50,627 nt of DNA from Bacillota bacterium. Lineage in GTDB: Bacteria > Bacillota > Bacilli > Paenibacillales > Paenibacillaceae. Position numbers and translations under genes: made by a program. The notes under the pieces are model-generated. The model was given only the letters and a program-made list of their open reading frames with translations. It searched no databases and was not told the DNA's origin. Below, in pieces: positions 25,104 to 33,282 of the stretch (position 1 is its first letter; every line of letters starts with the position of its first letter). The DNA lies in assembly GCA_023386495.1 (NCBI GenBank), contig JAEWJS010000079.1, positions 1 through 50,627 of the forward strand. Direction: 5' to 3'.

Positions 25104-25373
25104 CTATCCGATATATTTGTGAAGGTTATTCAATAGGTTATAGGTGAAATCAACCAGCGTATTCAGAATCCAAGGTCCGAAGATGAGGACGGAAGCGAAT
25201 ACCGCGACGATCTTCGGCACGAACGCGAGCGTCTGCTCCTGGATATGCGTTGTCGCTTGGAATACGCTGATAATGAGGCCGATCACAAGACCTAGAACCA
25301 GCATCGGAGCGGCCGCCTTCAAGGTCACGAATATCGCTTGTCCCGCCAGGCCGATAACGAACTCCGTACTCAT
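25104..25373 (-). CDS. fliQ: Flagellar export gate protein FliQ
   Basis: 89 aa with two membrane segments (about 15-38 and 52-75), the expected helical hairpin of FliQ. The central ISVFQATTHIQEQTLAFVPK loop is characteristic of the family. The ATG follows GGAGGAGAG. It lies 25 bases from fliP and 11 from fliR, as part of the fliOPQR-flhBA block. Confidence 0.96.
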   Translation of the reverse strand: MSTEFVIGLAGQAIFVTLKAAAPMLVLGLVIGLIISVFQATTHIQEQTLAFVPKIVAVFASVLIFGPWILNTLVDFTYNLLNNLHKYIG

Positions 25374-25398
25374 GAACCGCTCTCCTCCCGAAGTAATA

Positions 25399-26148
25399 TC
25401 ATTGGAAGCTCATTAACAACGATTTGACGACGAGATACCAGCCATCCACCAGCACGAACAGCAGGATTTTGAACGGCAGCGAGATCATGACGGGCGGCAG
25501 CATCATCATCCCCATGGCCATCAAGGTACTGGATATGACCATATCGATGATCAGAAACGGGATGAAGATCATGAATCCCATCTGGAATGCCGTCTTCAGT
25601 TCGCTGATCGCATAGGCCGGTACGAGGACGGTCAGCGGAATCTCCTCATAGCTCGCCGGCTTCTCCATCTGCGTATACTTCATGAACAGAAGCAGGTCCT
25701 TCTCGCGCGTATGCTTAATCATAAAAGCTTTCATCGGGACCGCAGCTTCGTTCAGCGCTTCGGTCTGCGTCATCTCGCCGTCCAGATAGGGCTTGAGCGC
25801 CGTCTCGTTAATCTGGGAGAGCGTAGGCGCCATAATGAAGAATGTCAAGAACAGCGCCAGACCGATGACAACTTGGTTCGGCGGACTCATCTGGGTACCT
25901 AACGATGTCCGTACGAAGCCCAACACGATTACGATCCGCGTGAAGCTTGTCATGAGCACCAGAATGGCAGGCGCAACGCTCAATACCGTTATTAATAACA
26001 AAATGGAGACGGCTGAAGAATTCGGTTCTCCCTCGCCGTTTCCAACCGAAATGTCGATGCTAGGCAGCGGTTCCGCATATGCGTAACTGTGAAAGCCCGC
26101 AGACAGAGACATGAATAGCAGCAGTAGGGCAACGACCTTCATGTTCAT
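25399..26148 (-). CDS. fliP: Flagellar export gate protein FliP
   Basis: 249 aa from the ATG at 26148. A cleavable signal peptide is visible (residues about 1-24, ending HSYAYA), as in other FliP proteins. The conserved core with SFTRIVIVLGFVRTSLGTQ and PPNQVVIGLALFLTFF follows, then the C-terminal membrane segments with FKILLFVLVDGW. Five or six FliP copies form the core of the gate. The frame is open upstream to 26268, but that part lies inside fliO; the ATG overlapping the fliO stop (ATGA) is the natural start. A second Met two codons later is also possible. Confidence 0.96.
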   Translation of the reverse strand: MNMKVVALLLLFMSLSAGFHSYAYAEPLPSIDISVGNGEGEPNSSAVSILLLITVLSVAPAILVLMTSFTRIVIVLGFVRTSLGTQMSPPNQVVIGLALFLTFFIMAPTLSQINETALKPYLDGEMTQTEALNEAAVPMKAFMIKHTREKDLLLFMKYTQMEKPASYEEIPLTVLVPAYAISELKTAFQMGFMIFIPFLIIDMVISSTLMAMGMMMLPPVMISLPFKILLFVLVDGWYLVVKSLLMSFQ

Positions 26149-26681
26149 TCGTCCATCAACCGATCCTTGTGTTGTGATTCTTGCAATATCGATTCGACCT
26201 TCTGCTTGCTCTCCGCTTGACGGTTCAGGTTGCGCTGTAGAACCGATTGAAAGCTTGCGCTGTCCCATTCCGCAGGGTCCGATTGCTGAGCCTTGCGTCC
26301 TCCCCGAAACCGGTTCAGCATGCTGCCGAGCGATGATGATTCCCAGTTCTGTTCGGACGGCTGTTCGAGCAGTCGAAGCACGGCTTCGACTTGAACGGGA
26401 TCCTCGATCTTGTCCAATAGCGTCACGTCTTCCCCGACGCCGACGACGTATATTCTGCCGCCGATGTCAACAACCTGCATGGACTTATTCTGCCCTAGCG
26501 CGACTCCGCCGAGCGTACGAAGCGAGCGATTCGCCCCCCAGATCCTGCTGCGCCCGGCCAGGAATCGAATGGATACCACGATCAGGCCGATCACGATTAA
26601 TAATGCTACGATGACCCAGATTAGGCTGCCGGCGACATTAACGGTATCAAAATCGGGTGGCTGCGAATCAAAATCGTTCAT
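26145..26681 (-). CDS. fliO: Flagellar biosynthesis protein FliO (FliZ in Bacillus nomenclature)
   Basis: 178 aa. One membrane segment (about 19-41) is followed by the FliO cytoplasmic domain (RSLRTLGGVALGQNKSMQVVDI, i.e. about residues 52-73, then YVVGVGEDVTLLDKI). The polar tail (about 110-178) is rich in Gln, Ser and Glu. FliO helps assemble the FliP ring. It overlaps cheY by one base (TAATG) and fliP by four. No signal peptide precedes the membrane segment. Confidence 0.9.
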   Translation of the reverse strand: MNDFDSQPPDFDTVNVAGSLIWVIVALLIVIGLIVVSIRFLAGRSRIWGANRSLRTLGGVALGQNKSMQVVDIGGRIYVVGVGEDVTLLDKIEDPVQVEAVLRLLEQPSEQNWESSSLGSMLNRFRGGRKAQQSDPAEWDSASFQSVLQRNLNRQAESKQKVESILQESQHKDRLMDE

Positions 26682-27043
26682 TAGCCTAACGTTTTCTTGA
26701 TCGCTTCGATAACGCGATCCGCTTGGAAAGGCTTCACGATGAAATCCTTGGCGCCTGCCTGGATCGCGTCAATGACCATCGCTTGCTGTCCCATGGCAGA
26801 ACACATGATGACTTTTGCGTTGCCATCCATTTTTTTGATTTCTTTCAATGCCGCGATGCCGTCCATCTCCGGCATGGTAATGTCCATCGTAATCAGGTCA
26901 GGCTTCAATTCCTTGTAACGTTCTACCGCTTGTGCGCCGTCTTGCGCTTCGCCGACGACTTCGTAGCCGTTCTTCGTCAAGATGTCTCTAATCATCATTC
27001 TCATGAAAGCTGCGTCGTCTACGATTAAAATGCGGTTTGCCAT
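26681..27043 (-). CDS. cheY: Chemotaxis response regulator CheY
   Basis: 120 aa, a stand-alone receiver domain. The acidic pocket Asp9/Asp10, phospho-acceptor Asp54, Ser82 and Lys104 (FIVKPF) are all present. CheY-P binds FliM and FliY at the switch to bias rotation. The ATG has AGGAAGAAAAACG upstream. Its place between fliY and fliO is the same as in B. subtilis. Confidence 0.97.
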   Translation of the reverse strand: MANRILIVDDAAFMRMMIRDILTKNGYEVVGEAQDGAQAVERYKELKPDLITMDITMPEMDGIAALKEIKKMDGNAKVIMCSAMGQQAMVIDAIQAGAKDFIVKPFQADRVIEAIKKTLG

Positions 27044-27064
27044 CGTTTTTCTTCCTCCCAGGAA

Positions 27065-28312
27065 CTATTGTAGTTTTTGGATCCGATCCCATTGACTGAC
27101 GATGTCGGTTACCCGTACGCCGAAATTCTCGTCGATGACGACTACTTCGCCCTTGGCGATCAGCTTATTGTTAACCAGAATGTCGACCGGCTCACCAGCC
27201 AACTTGTCCAGTTCGATAACCGACCCTTGAGACAGCTCAAGAATCTCCTTGATCTGCTTCTGTGTCCTACCTAATTCTACAGTTACCTTAAGCGGAATGT
27301 CGAGCAATAAATTAAGGTTGGTATCATCCGCCTGAACGTATGGCGCGCCTTGGAAATTCGCGAATTGGACAGGCTGTACATTAACGTTCCGACCTGGCAT
27401 TCCGCCAAGCGATTGCGGACCTTGCGGCTGCATCATCGGAATCCCTCCCATCTGCTGCTCCGGCATCATCGGAGGCATATACGGTGGCTGCTGTTGAATC
27501 GGCTGCTGCGCATATGTCGGATTCTGCGGTTGCTGAGGCGCAGGCGGTGCAGGCGGCGGCATCTGTGCTGCGGGTGCCGGATCTGGGTTATAGGCCGGTT
27601 CGATGGCCTCCGGCTCCGTCGTGCCTCCCATGAGCGTCGACACGAGCTCCTTCGCGAAGGATACCGGCAGCAGCTGCATGAGCGATGAATCGATTAGATC
27701 GCCAATCATGAGCCGGAACGAGATCTTCACGAAATAATCGACCTGCGGCAGATTGCTGGTTCCCGTTCCGTTCGGCAGATCGAGAATATCGATCCCTGGA
27801 GGCGAGATATTGACGAACCGATTGAAGATGGTCGACATCGACGTCGCGGATGAGCCCATCATTTGATTCATGGCCTCTTGAACCGCGCTGACATGAATTT
27901 CGTTCAACTCCTGCGTCTCGTCTACGTCACCTTCGCCTCCGAGCATCAGGTCTGCGATGACCTGTGCATCGCGCGTCTTGATGACGAGCGAGTTAATGCC
28001 TTGGAAGCCGTCAACATATTGTACATGAACCGCGACATGCGGCCTTGGAAATTCCGCTTCCAGATCATCACGGGAGATCACCGATACCTTCGGCGTCGTG
28101 ATGTCGACCTTCTTCCCTAACAGCGTCGAAAGTGCCGTTGCCGCGCTTCCGAACGTGATGTTGCCGATCTCGCCCAAAGCGTCTGCCTCAAGCTCGTTCA
28201 GCTGGGAGTCGACCGACTCTTGCTCGGATGCCGCAGGTGCTTCGGACTCTCCGGAAGATTGCCGCAGCAGCGCGTCGATCTCTTCCTGCGACAGATAGTC
28301 CTTACTCGTCAT
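27065..28312 (-). CDS. fliY: Flagellar switch protein FliY (CheC-like phosphatase plus FliN domain)
   Basis: 415 aa. A short N-terminal CheY-P-binding peptide (SQEEIDALLRQ) is followed by a CheC-like domain with Glu48/Asn51 in LGEIGNITFGSAATALS and a second site at about 145-160 (VSAVQEAMNQMMGSSATS). A linker very rich in Pro, Gln and Met spans about 235-315. The C-terminal FliN domain (about 330-412) has LLDIPLKVTVELGRT and GEVVVIDENFGVRVTDI. It is part of the C ring and the main CheY-P phosphatase of the Bacillus type. It overlaps fliM by 11 bases. Confidence 0.96.
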   Translation of the reverse strand: MTSKDYLSQEEIDALLRQSSGESEAPAASEQESVDSQLNELEADALGEIGNITFGSAATALSTLLGKKVDITTPKVSVISRDDLEAEFPRPHVAVHVQYVDGFQGINSLVIKTRDAQVIADLMLGGEGDVDETQELNEIHVSAVQEAMNQMMGSSATSMSTIFNRFVNISPPGIDILDLPNGTGTSNLPQVDYFVKISFRLMIGDLIDSSLMQLLPVSFAKELVSTLMGGTTEPEAIEPAYNPDPAPAAQMPPPAPPAPQQPQNPTYAQQPIQQQPPYMPPMMPEQQMGGIPMMQPQGPQSLGGMPGRNVNVQPVQFANFQGAPYVQADDTNLNLLLDIPLKVTVELGRTQKQIKEILELSQGSVIELDKLAGEPVDILVNNKLIAKGEVVVIDENFGVRVTDIVSQWDRIQKLQ

Positions 28313-29303
28313 AATCTTCTTCCGCTCCTTCGCTTACGATCTCGTCCACTTGCACGGCCATTCGATCCTTAACCGTTCCAGGACTGCCGATAAATTTCAG
28401 CTTCTCTCCGACCTTGACGTGCAGTCCGTCTTCTGTCCGCTTATCGAGCGTGATGACATCGCCGATTTGCAGGTTCAAGAATTCACGAATCGAGATCGAG
28501 GAACCTCCGAGCTCCGCGACGATCGGCAGCTTCGCTTTGCTCACCCGGTTGCTTAACATATCGACTTCTTCAGGCGCCCGGCTCTTCTTCTGGGATACGA
28601 ACCAGTGATGCACCGACAGCCGAGACATAATCGGCTCGATGACGACATGCGGGATACAGAGGTTAATCATCCCTGTCGTATCGCCGATCTTCGTACTGAG
28701 CGAGATAAGCGCAATCGTCTCATTAGGCGATACAATCTGCATGAACTGCGGATTGGTCTCAAGCGCTTCAAGCCTCGGATAAATATCGACTACCGTTTTC
28801 CAAGCTTCTTGGAGACTATCGAAAGCGCGATTGAATATTCGTTCCATCACGATCGTCTCGATCTCGGTTAACGCATTGATCTTGTTAGGGGCTGTGCCTT
28901 GCCCGCCCAGCATGCGGTCAAGCATGGCATAAGCGACGTTCGGATGTACCTCAAGCACCATGCGTCCTTCAAGCGGGTCCGCTTCGAAGATGTTCAGAAT
29001 CGTCATCTTCGGAATCGATCGAATGAATTCGTCATAAGGCAGCTGTTCGACCTGTACGACGCTGATTTGTACGAAAGTTCGCAGTTGCGCCGAGAAATAC
29101 GTCGTTAAGTAACGCGCGAAATTCTCATGGATCCGCGTCAAGCTCCGAAGATGATCTTTGGAGAAGCGAACGGCGCGTTTGAAGTCATACGCGCGGATTC
29201 GCTTCTGCGTCTCCTCTTTTTTCAGTTCCTCGGCATCCATCTCGCCTGAGGAGAGCGCGGCCAGCAAGGCATCGATCTCATTCTGCGATAATACATCAAC
29301 CAT
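28302..29303 (-). CDS. fliM: Flagellar motor switch protein FliM
   Basis: 333 aa. The N-terminal CheY-P-binding peptide VDVLSQNEIDALLAALSS is followed by the middle CheC-like domain (without phosphatase residues) and the C-terminal FliN-like domain (LQIGDVITLDKR). FliM links FliG to FliY/FliN in the C ring. I take the ATG at 29303 after GGGGGGTGAG rather than the TTG six codons upstream, which overlaps that site. Confidence 0.97.
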   Translation of the reverse strand: MVDVLSQNEIDALLAALSSGEMDAEELKKEETQKRIRAYDFKRAVRFSKDHLRSLTRIHENFARYLTTYFSAQLRTFVQISVVQVEQLPYDEFIRSIPKMTILNIFEADPLEGRMVLEVHPNVAYAMLDRMLGGQGTAPNKINALTEIETIVMERIFNRAFDSLQEAWKTVVDIYPRLEALETNPQFMQIVSPNETIALISLSTKIGDTTGMINLCIPHVVIEPIMSRLSVHHWFVSQKKSRAPEEVDMLSNRVSKAKLPIVAELGGSSISIREFLNLQIGDVITLDKRTEDGLHVKVGEKLKFIGSPGTVKDRMAVQVDEIVSEGAEEDYDE

Positions 29304-29346
29304 TTGTCTCACCCCCCTCAAAGGAATGCATAGAGCTTGGCTTGCG

Positions 29347-29829
29347 CTACAATCTCGTTATGATAAAGTTAGTGATTTCGACTTTGGTTAGCTTTCCATG
29401 CGGAAGCTCGGGATTGATCAGGTTGAACAGCTTGGCGTTCAGCTCGTCCTTGCCCTTCGAGCCCTTCAACTGCTCCTCCGTCATATCCGACAATGTCCGG
29501 ATGATGATCGGTTTGATCTGGATGTCTTTGATTTTCTCGAATTCTTCCTTCGCTTTTTTGCCGTCCAGTTGGAACGCGAAGTTCATGACGGCAATATAGT
29601 CGGTGTCCAGCAGGTTCGTGCGGATATCCGTGATCTCCGCCGTTACTTCGACGCGCTCGGAAGCGCTGATCTTCTTCGGTTCAACTTCTTCGACGCTTTC
29701 TTTGGCGTTCTCGGCCGACGGTTCTTTGTCGGCATCGTTGAAGAACTGCGTGAACAAGAATACGGCGACAAGTGCAATTAACGTAATGGCGAGCAGAATC
29801 GTAATCAGCCAAGGCAACATTTTTTTCAT
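29347..29829 (-). CDS. fliL: Flagellar basal body-associated protein FliL
   Basis: 160 aa. One membrane segment (about 5-27) is followed by an acidic stalk (about 33-52) and the periplasmic-side FliL domain (about 55-160), which resembles stomatin-like domains and surrounds the stator, supporting its activation under load. The ATG overlaps the flbD stop codon by four bases. A second Met at codon 4 is possible. Confidence 0.93.
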   Translation of the reverse strand: MKKMLPWLITILLAITLIALVAVFLFTQFFNDADKEPSAENAKESVEEVEPKKISASERVEVTAEITDIRTNLLDTDYIAVMNFAFQLDGKKAKEEFEKIKDIQIKPIIIRTLSDMTEEQLKGSKGKDELNAKLFNLINPELPHGKLTKVEITNFIITRL

Positions 29830-30053
29830 GACGCAGGACCCTCCGTTTGTTCGCTCCGAATGATGGACGCTACCACGCCGATTCCTCGCAAGTAGTGCTG
29901 GACGCGGTCGATTAGTACAGCGGCTTTTTCCGAAGCGATAATCTTCTTTCCGGTCGTGAGCGATATCAGCGTATCCGGAACTTCTTCGATCGTTTCGATA
30001 AGAAGCGCGTTGATCACGACTTTCGAACCGTTTAGGCGCGTCACCTCAATCAT
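29826..30053 (-). CDS. flbD: FlbD family protein (SwrD-like)
   Basis: 75 aa. The short FlbD domain is seen in MIEVTRLNGSKVVINALLIE, then TLISLTTGKKIIASE. In B. subtilis the gene at this place is swrD (ylzI), needed for swarming by increasing motor power; the molecular mechanism is unknown. The ATG has GGAGG seven bases upstream. A hairpin lies between it and flgE (30076-30109). Confidence 0.9.
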   Translation of the reverse strand: MIEVTRLNGSKVVINALLIETIEEVPDTLISLTTGKKIIASEKAAVLIDRVQHYLRGIGVVASIIRSEQTEGPAS

Positions 30054-30075
30054 GAGCTTCCCTCCGATATCCGAA

Positions 30076-30109
30076 GGGAGGCAGCTATCAGCTAAGCTAG
30101 ATGCCTCCC
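30076..30109 (-). promoter_or_regulatory. Intergenic hairpin between flgE and flbD
   Basis: On the minus strand GGGAGGCA pairs with TGCCTCCC (eight perfect pairs) around an 18-base loop with AGCT repeats that can pair further. No T tract follows, so it is not a standard terminator. It lies just after the hook protein gene and may protect the flgE 3' end or mark a processing site. Confidence 0.55.
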
Positions 30110-30123
30110 CGCGGCATTAATGA

Positions 30124-30945
30124 TTAACGCTTGAGATTGACGACTTCCTGCAGCACTTCGTCAGAGACCGAGATGATTCTCGAGTTCGCTTGGAAGCCGC
30201 GCTGCGCAACGATCATCTCCGTGAATTCATTCGTCAAGTCGACGTTAGACATTTCGAGCTGGCCGGCAATGATCGCGCCCGTGCCTGCCTCTACGTCATT
30301 CGCCGTGCTAAAGACGACTTCGCCTTCCGGATGCGCATTCGGCGTCATGCGGTACATGTTGCCGCCGACCTTCTCGAGACCGGCAGGGTTCGCTACCTTC
30401 ACGACAGCCAATTGGATGCCGGTATTCTCGCTCGTCCCGTCCGTGCTGACCGAGATGATCGATCCGTCCTGCGCGATCGAGAATGCCGTTACGCCTTCAT
30501 CCAGCACGATGTTCTCGCCGTCGGCACTCAGAACGAACATGCCGTCGCCGTTGACGAGCTGACGGTTCGCATCCAGCAAGAAATTGCCTGCACGGGACAG
30601 ATAAGGCACCTCTTGGTCTTCCGAAGTACGGAGCGCAAAGAATCCGTCGCCGTCAATCCGTACGTCGGTTGCGATGTTGGTCGTCATCGCGCTGCCCGCC
30701 GTATGTAGCGTATCAATTGCGGAAATCGTCACGCCGAGGCCGATCTGCTTCGCGTTGACGCCCCCGATCGTACCTTCTTCAGGCTGTGTCACGCCTGCAA
30801 CGGTCTGGCTGAGTATGTCCTTGAACATGACGCGTCCAGCTTTGAAACCGACCGTATTCACGTTGGCGATGTTATTGCCGATTACGTCAAGCTTCGTCTG
30901 GAAAGCGCGCATGCCGGATACGCCGGAGTACATCGATCTTAACAT
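30124..30945 (-). CDS. flgE: Flagellar hook protein FlgE (FlgG-like short form)
   Basis: 273 aa, the short hook/rod protein of Firmicutes. The N-terminal rod motif SGVSGMRAFQTKLDVIGNNI and the C-terminal coiled coil (EFTEMIVAQRGFQANSRI) are the regions that polymerise. FDG-type segments such as VRIDGDGFFALR lie in between. By position between flgD and flbD it corresponds to the B. subtilis hook protein gene flgE (formerly named flgG). Annotation pipelines often call it flgG. The ATG follows AGGAGG. Confidence 0.93.
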   Translation of the reverse strand: MLRSMYSGVSGMRAFQTKLDVIGNNIANVNTVGFKAGRVMFKDILSQTVAGVTQPEEGTIGGVNAKQIGLGVTISAIDTLHTAGSAMTTNIATDVRIDGDGFFALRTSEDQEVPYLSRAGNFLLDANRQLVNGDGMFVLSADGENIVLDEGVTAFSIAQDGSIISVSTDGTSENTGIQLAVVKVANPAGLEKVGGNMYRMTPNAHPEGEVVFSTANDVEAGTGAIIAGQLEMSNVDLTNEFTEMIVAQRGFQANSRIISVSDEVLQEVVNLKR

Positions 30946-31021
30946 GGAATGAATAACCTCCTAATAGTTGTGGATGGCCGCTTCAATCGGTCCGCGGCAC
31001 TTGGGCTTCCTGTTAGGTCCA

Positions 31022-31045
31022 GCCCTTGCTCTTACTCTTGCTCTT
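31022..31045. repeat. Short hexanucleotide tandem repeat upstream of flgE
   Basis: Four tandem six-base units on the plus strand (GCCCTT, GCTCTT, ACTCTT, GCTCTT), followed by GCTTA. It begins right after the stop codon of the upstream gene at 31048, in the 100-base gap before flgE. The units are imperfect and lie outside coding sequence. Confidence 0.7.
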
Positions 31046-31047
31046 GC

Positions 31048-31431
31048 TTATGGAATGACAACCGCGCTGTCAATCTGCGTGAATACGTTGCCAGCGAGCG
31101 ACTTGCCGTCCATTGCCGTTACGACTGTACGAGACGGTACGTTCACGATCATCGCGATGTCGCGGTACAGAATGAGCGAATCCTTGGCGCCCTTGGCTTC
31201 GGCCTGCTCGATCGCGCTTGCGATCTGTCCGAGCTGCTCCGGCCTTAACGTAATGCCCCGTTGCTGCATCCGAACCTCGGCATGATGGCTGAATTTCAAT
31301 TGATTCGCCTTCAGCAGGTTCTGGAACGATGCCGCCTGCGTGCCATGGCTATCGGTTACCGCATTCTTCCTCACGCCGATTGGCGCGTTCGCCGGGTATA
31401 GATGTCCGATCTTGATGCTGTTATCAGGCAT
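31048..31431 (-). CDS. Flagellar operon protein of the TIGR02530 type
   Basis: 127 aa. It has the conserved pattern of this small family: FQNLLKANQLKFSHHAEVRM, then QRGITLRPEQLGQIASAIEQ and a C-terminal DSLILYRDIAMIVNVPSRTV. It is soluble, with no signal peptide. The family is found between flgD and flgE in many Firmicutes and is thought to be linked to hook assembly, but its function is not established. The ATG at 31431 lies inside the end of flgD (eight-base overlap), after GGGAGGGGG; the open frame further upstream is antisense to nothing useful and lies in flgD. B. subtilis lacks this gene at this place. Confidence 0.88.
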   Translation of the reverse strand: MPDNSIKIGHLYPANAPIGVRKNAVTDSHGTQAASFQNLLKANQLKFSHHAEVRMQQRGITLRPEQLGQIASAIEQAEAKGAKDSLILYRDIAMIVNVPSRTVVTAMDGKSLAGNVFTQIDSAVVIP

Positions 31432-31882
31432 CGGGCCTTGCCCCCTCCCGATCCGCAATCGCCGTAAGGTCGTCCACCTTAACGTCGGCACCGCCTACCT
31501 TGACGTATTGCGCGCCGTCCCTGATGACGATGGCTTCGACAATGCCGCTCCCCGGTATCGTTGCTCCGGTATCGTCAATGGTTACCCAGGCAACTTCTTT
31601 GCCGATTAAGCCGGATACGAATCCGAGACTTTGACGAAGGGCCGTCATCTCGCCTGCCATGTTCATCAGTTGCTCGACGGATGAGAACTGCGCCATCTGC
31701 GCGATGAATTCGCGGTCTTTCAACGGTTCCGCCGGGTTCTGATTTTTCAGCTGCTCGACCAGAATTTTGAGGAAATCGTCCTTGCCGAGCGTGTTATCTT
31801 TCGGCTTGCTTGCTGCCGCCTTGACGTTAGCTGCATCGTAATAAGGCCACACATTCCTGGTCGATATAATATCGTTTGCCAT
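31424..31882 (-). CDS. flgD: Flagellar hook assembly scaffold FlgD
   Basis: 152 aa. The N-terminal FlgD domain is present (LGKDDFLKILVEQLKNQNPAEPL, i.e. residues about 32-54, with QNPAEPL as the typical end, then FIAQMAQFSSVEQLMNM). A short C-terminal beta domain follows. FlgD caps the growing hook. I use the ATG at 31882 (MANDIIST), ten bases after GGAGG; a GTG four codons upstream overlaps that site. It is the short form, as in B. subtilis YlxG. Confidence 0.94.
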   Translation of the reverse strand: MANDIISTRNVWPYYDAANVKAAASKPKDNTLGKDDFLKILVEQLKNQNPAEPLKDREFIAQMAQFSSVEQLMNMAGEMTALRQSLGFVSGLIGKEVAWVTIDDTGATIPGSGIVEAIVIRDGAQYVKVGGADVKVDDLTAIADREGARPDA

Positions 31883-31908
31883 GTTGTTTAACACCTCCGA
31901 TACTTGGA

Positions 31909-33246
31909 TTAAGCCGTAATGTTGATGCCCCGGCCGTATCCGAGTTCATCCATGGCGGCCTTCTCCAACAGTTCGCTCTCGAATGCGGCGACGCCTTCAT
32001 CCGAACCGCCGTTCTTCTGCCCCTGATTCTGCGAAGGATGTCCGCCGTTGCCCCGTCCGCGCTGCTCTTGCGAAGCATCGGTCTGGAGAGGGTTGGGGTT
32101 ATGCGTCACTTCTAGCTTCTCGACCTGCAGACCCTGCGATTGCAGCGAATTGCGAAGGACGGCCAGCTGGTTCTCGAGCATCTCCCTTGCGGCTGCGTTG
32201 TCCGTTACGAACTGCGCTGTCAATTGACCGTTCTGCATCGAGATTCTGACGTCCACTTGGCCAAGATGCTCAGGCATGAGCGTAAGGCGCGCTTCCGAGA
32301 TGCCGTTCGCCTGCGTCAGTCCGAATTGCTTGACCGCCATTCCGGTCATCAGCTCGGTGAATCGCGACACGTGCACAGTCTGTTGTGCAGCCGGCTTGGC
32401 AGCTTCCGTCAACTTCGCTGCATCAGCCGCAGGCGCAATTACGCCGGTAGTAGCAGCGGTCGGGCCTGTCGGTTCGCCGGTTGCTTGAGCCAGCGTCGAC
32501 TCCTTCTGCGATTCCGTGACGACGACTTGCAGTACGGACGGATTCAGCGGTTGTCCGCCGAGCCGGTTAAGCAATGTACCCGACGTGCCTGCCCCTGTCT
32601 GCGAACTCGCGTTGACCGGTTCGGCATCCAGAGCGAAGCTCGCTTCCGATTGCGGCTGTCCCTGCAGCAGAGCCCGTCTCAAGCGGTCCAATTGAAGATT
32701 GAACTGCGCTGCCTGATCCTTGCCCATCGGCTTCACGAGTCCTTCTTGCAAGAAGCTCTTCAGAAAGGTCAGCATCTCATGCATGGCCATGCGGTCTATA
32801 CTACCCGGCTTGCCTTCACCGCCAGCTTCGCCCTCTGCGCTTGCAGCCATCTGCTCATGCTGAAGTCCTGTGGGCAGCAGCGTAATGCCGAACATCGTGA
32901 ACATCATCGCATTCAGCTCGCTCAGCGCTTGTTCCATCTGAAGCTGCGCTTCCGGGTTCAATAGCAGCTCGCCTTCGCCCTGCAGCATGTTGATCAGCTC
33001 ATCTAGCTTAGCCGTAAGTCCTTCATCGGTCGTGCCCGAGAGGAGTGCTGCCAACTCGCTGGATATGATGCCCGCTGCGGCCAGCTGCGACGCTGTCTGC
33101 GCATTCGCATTCGCCGTATTCGCATTCGCGGCTCCCACTTGGCTGACCAAGAGCGGCGCGAAGCTAGATCCGGCGCTATCCGCTTGTCCGGCTTGAGCCC
33201 CTGAAGCGGCTTGCGGTGCGGTTGTCGGTGCTTGTCCGATTATCAT
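31909..33246 (-). CDS. fliK: Flagellar hook-length control protein FliK
   Basis: 445 aa from the ATG at 33246 after AGGAGGTGAG. The N-terminal and central parts are low-complexity, rich in Ala, Gln and Gly, as usual for the exported ruler. The conserved C-terminal Flg_hook domain (about residues 335-405) contains ARLTLMPEHLGQVDVRISM and LRNSLQSQGLQVEKLEV, and interacts with FlhB to stop hook growth. A Gln/Gly/Asn-rich tail follows. It lies between the YlxF-like gene and flgD. Confidence 0.93.
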   Translation of the reverse strand: MIIGQAPTTAPQAASGAQAGQADSAGSSFAPLLVSQVGAANANTANANAQTASQLAAAGIISSELAALLSGTTDEGLTAKLDELINMLQGEGELLLNPEAQLQMEQALSELNAMMFTMFGITLLPTGLQHEQMAASAEGEAGGEGKPGSIDRMAMHEMLTFLKSFLQEGLVKPMGKDQAAQFNLQLDRLRRALLQGQPQSEASFALDAEPVNASSQTGAGTSGTLLNRLGGQPLNPSVLQVVVTESQKESTLAQATGEPTGPTAATTGVIAPAADAAKLTEAAKPAAQQTVHVSRFTELMTGMAVKQFGLTQANGISEARLTLMPEHLGQVDVRISMQNGQLTAQFVTDNAAAREMLENQLAVLRNSLQSQGLQVEKLEVTHNPNPLQTDASQEQRGRGNGGHPSQNQGQKNGGSDEGVAAFESELLEKAAMDELGYGRGINITA

Positions 33247-33282
33247 CTTATTCTCACCTCCTTTCATGGCGTTGTATGTCTG

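Noticed and set aside
26149..26268. Upstream start for fliP (40 extra codons)
   Set aside because: The extension lies inside fliO and would bury the signal peptide; the ATG overlapping the fliO stop fits the family.
29178..29303. Possible fusion or duplication because fliM, fliY and cheC share helices
   Set aside because: The similarity is the known common ancestry of the CheC/FliY/FliM domain; each gene is complete and of normal length.
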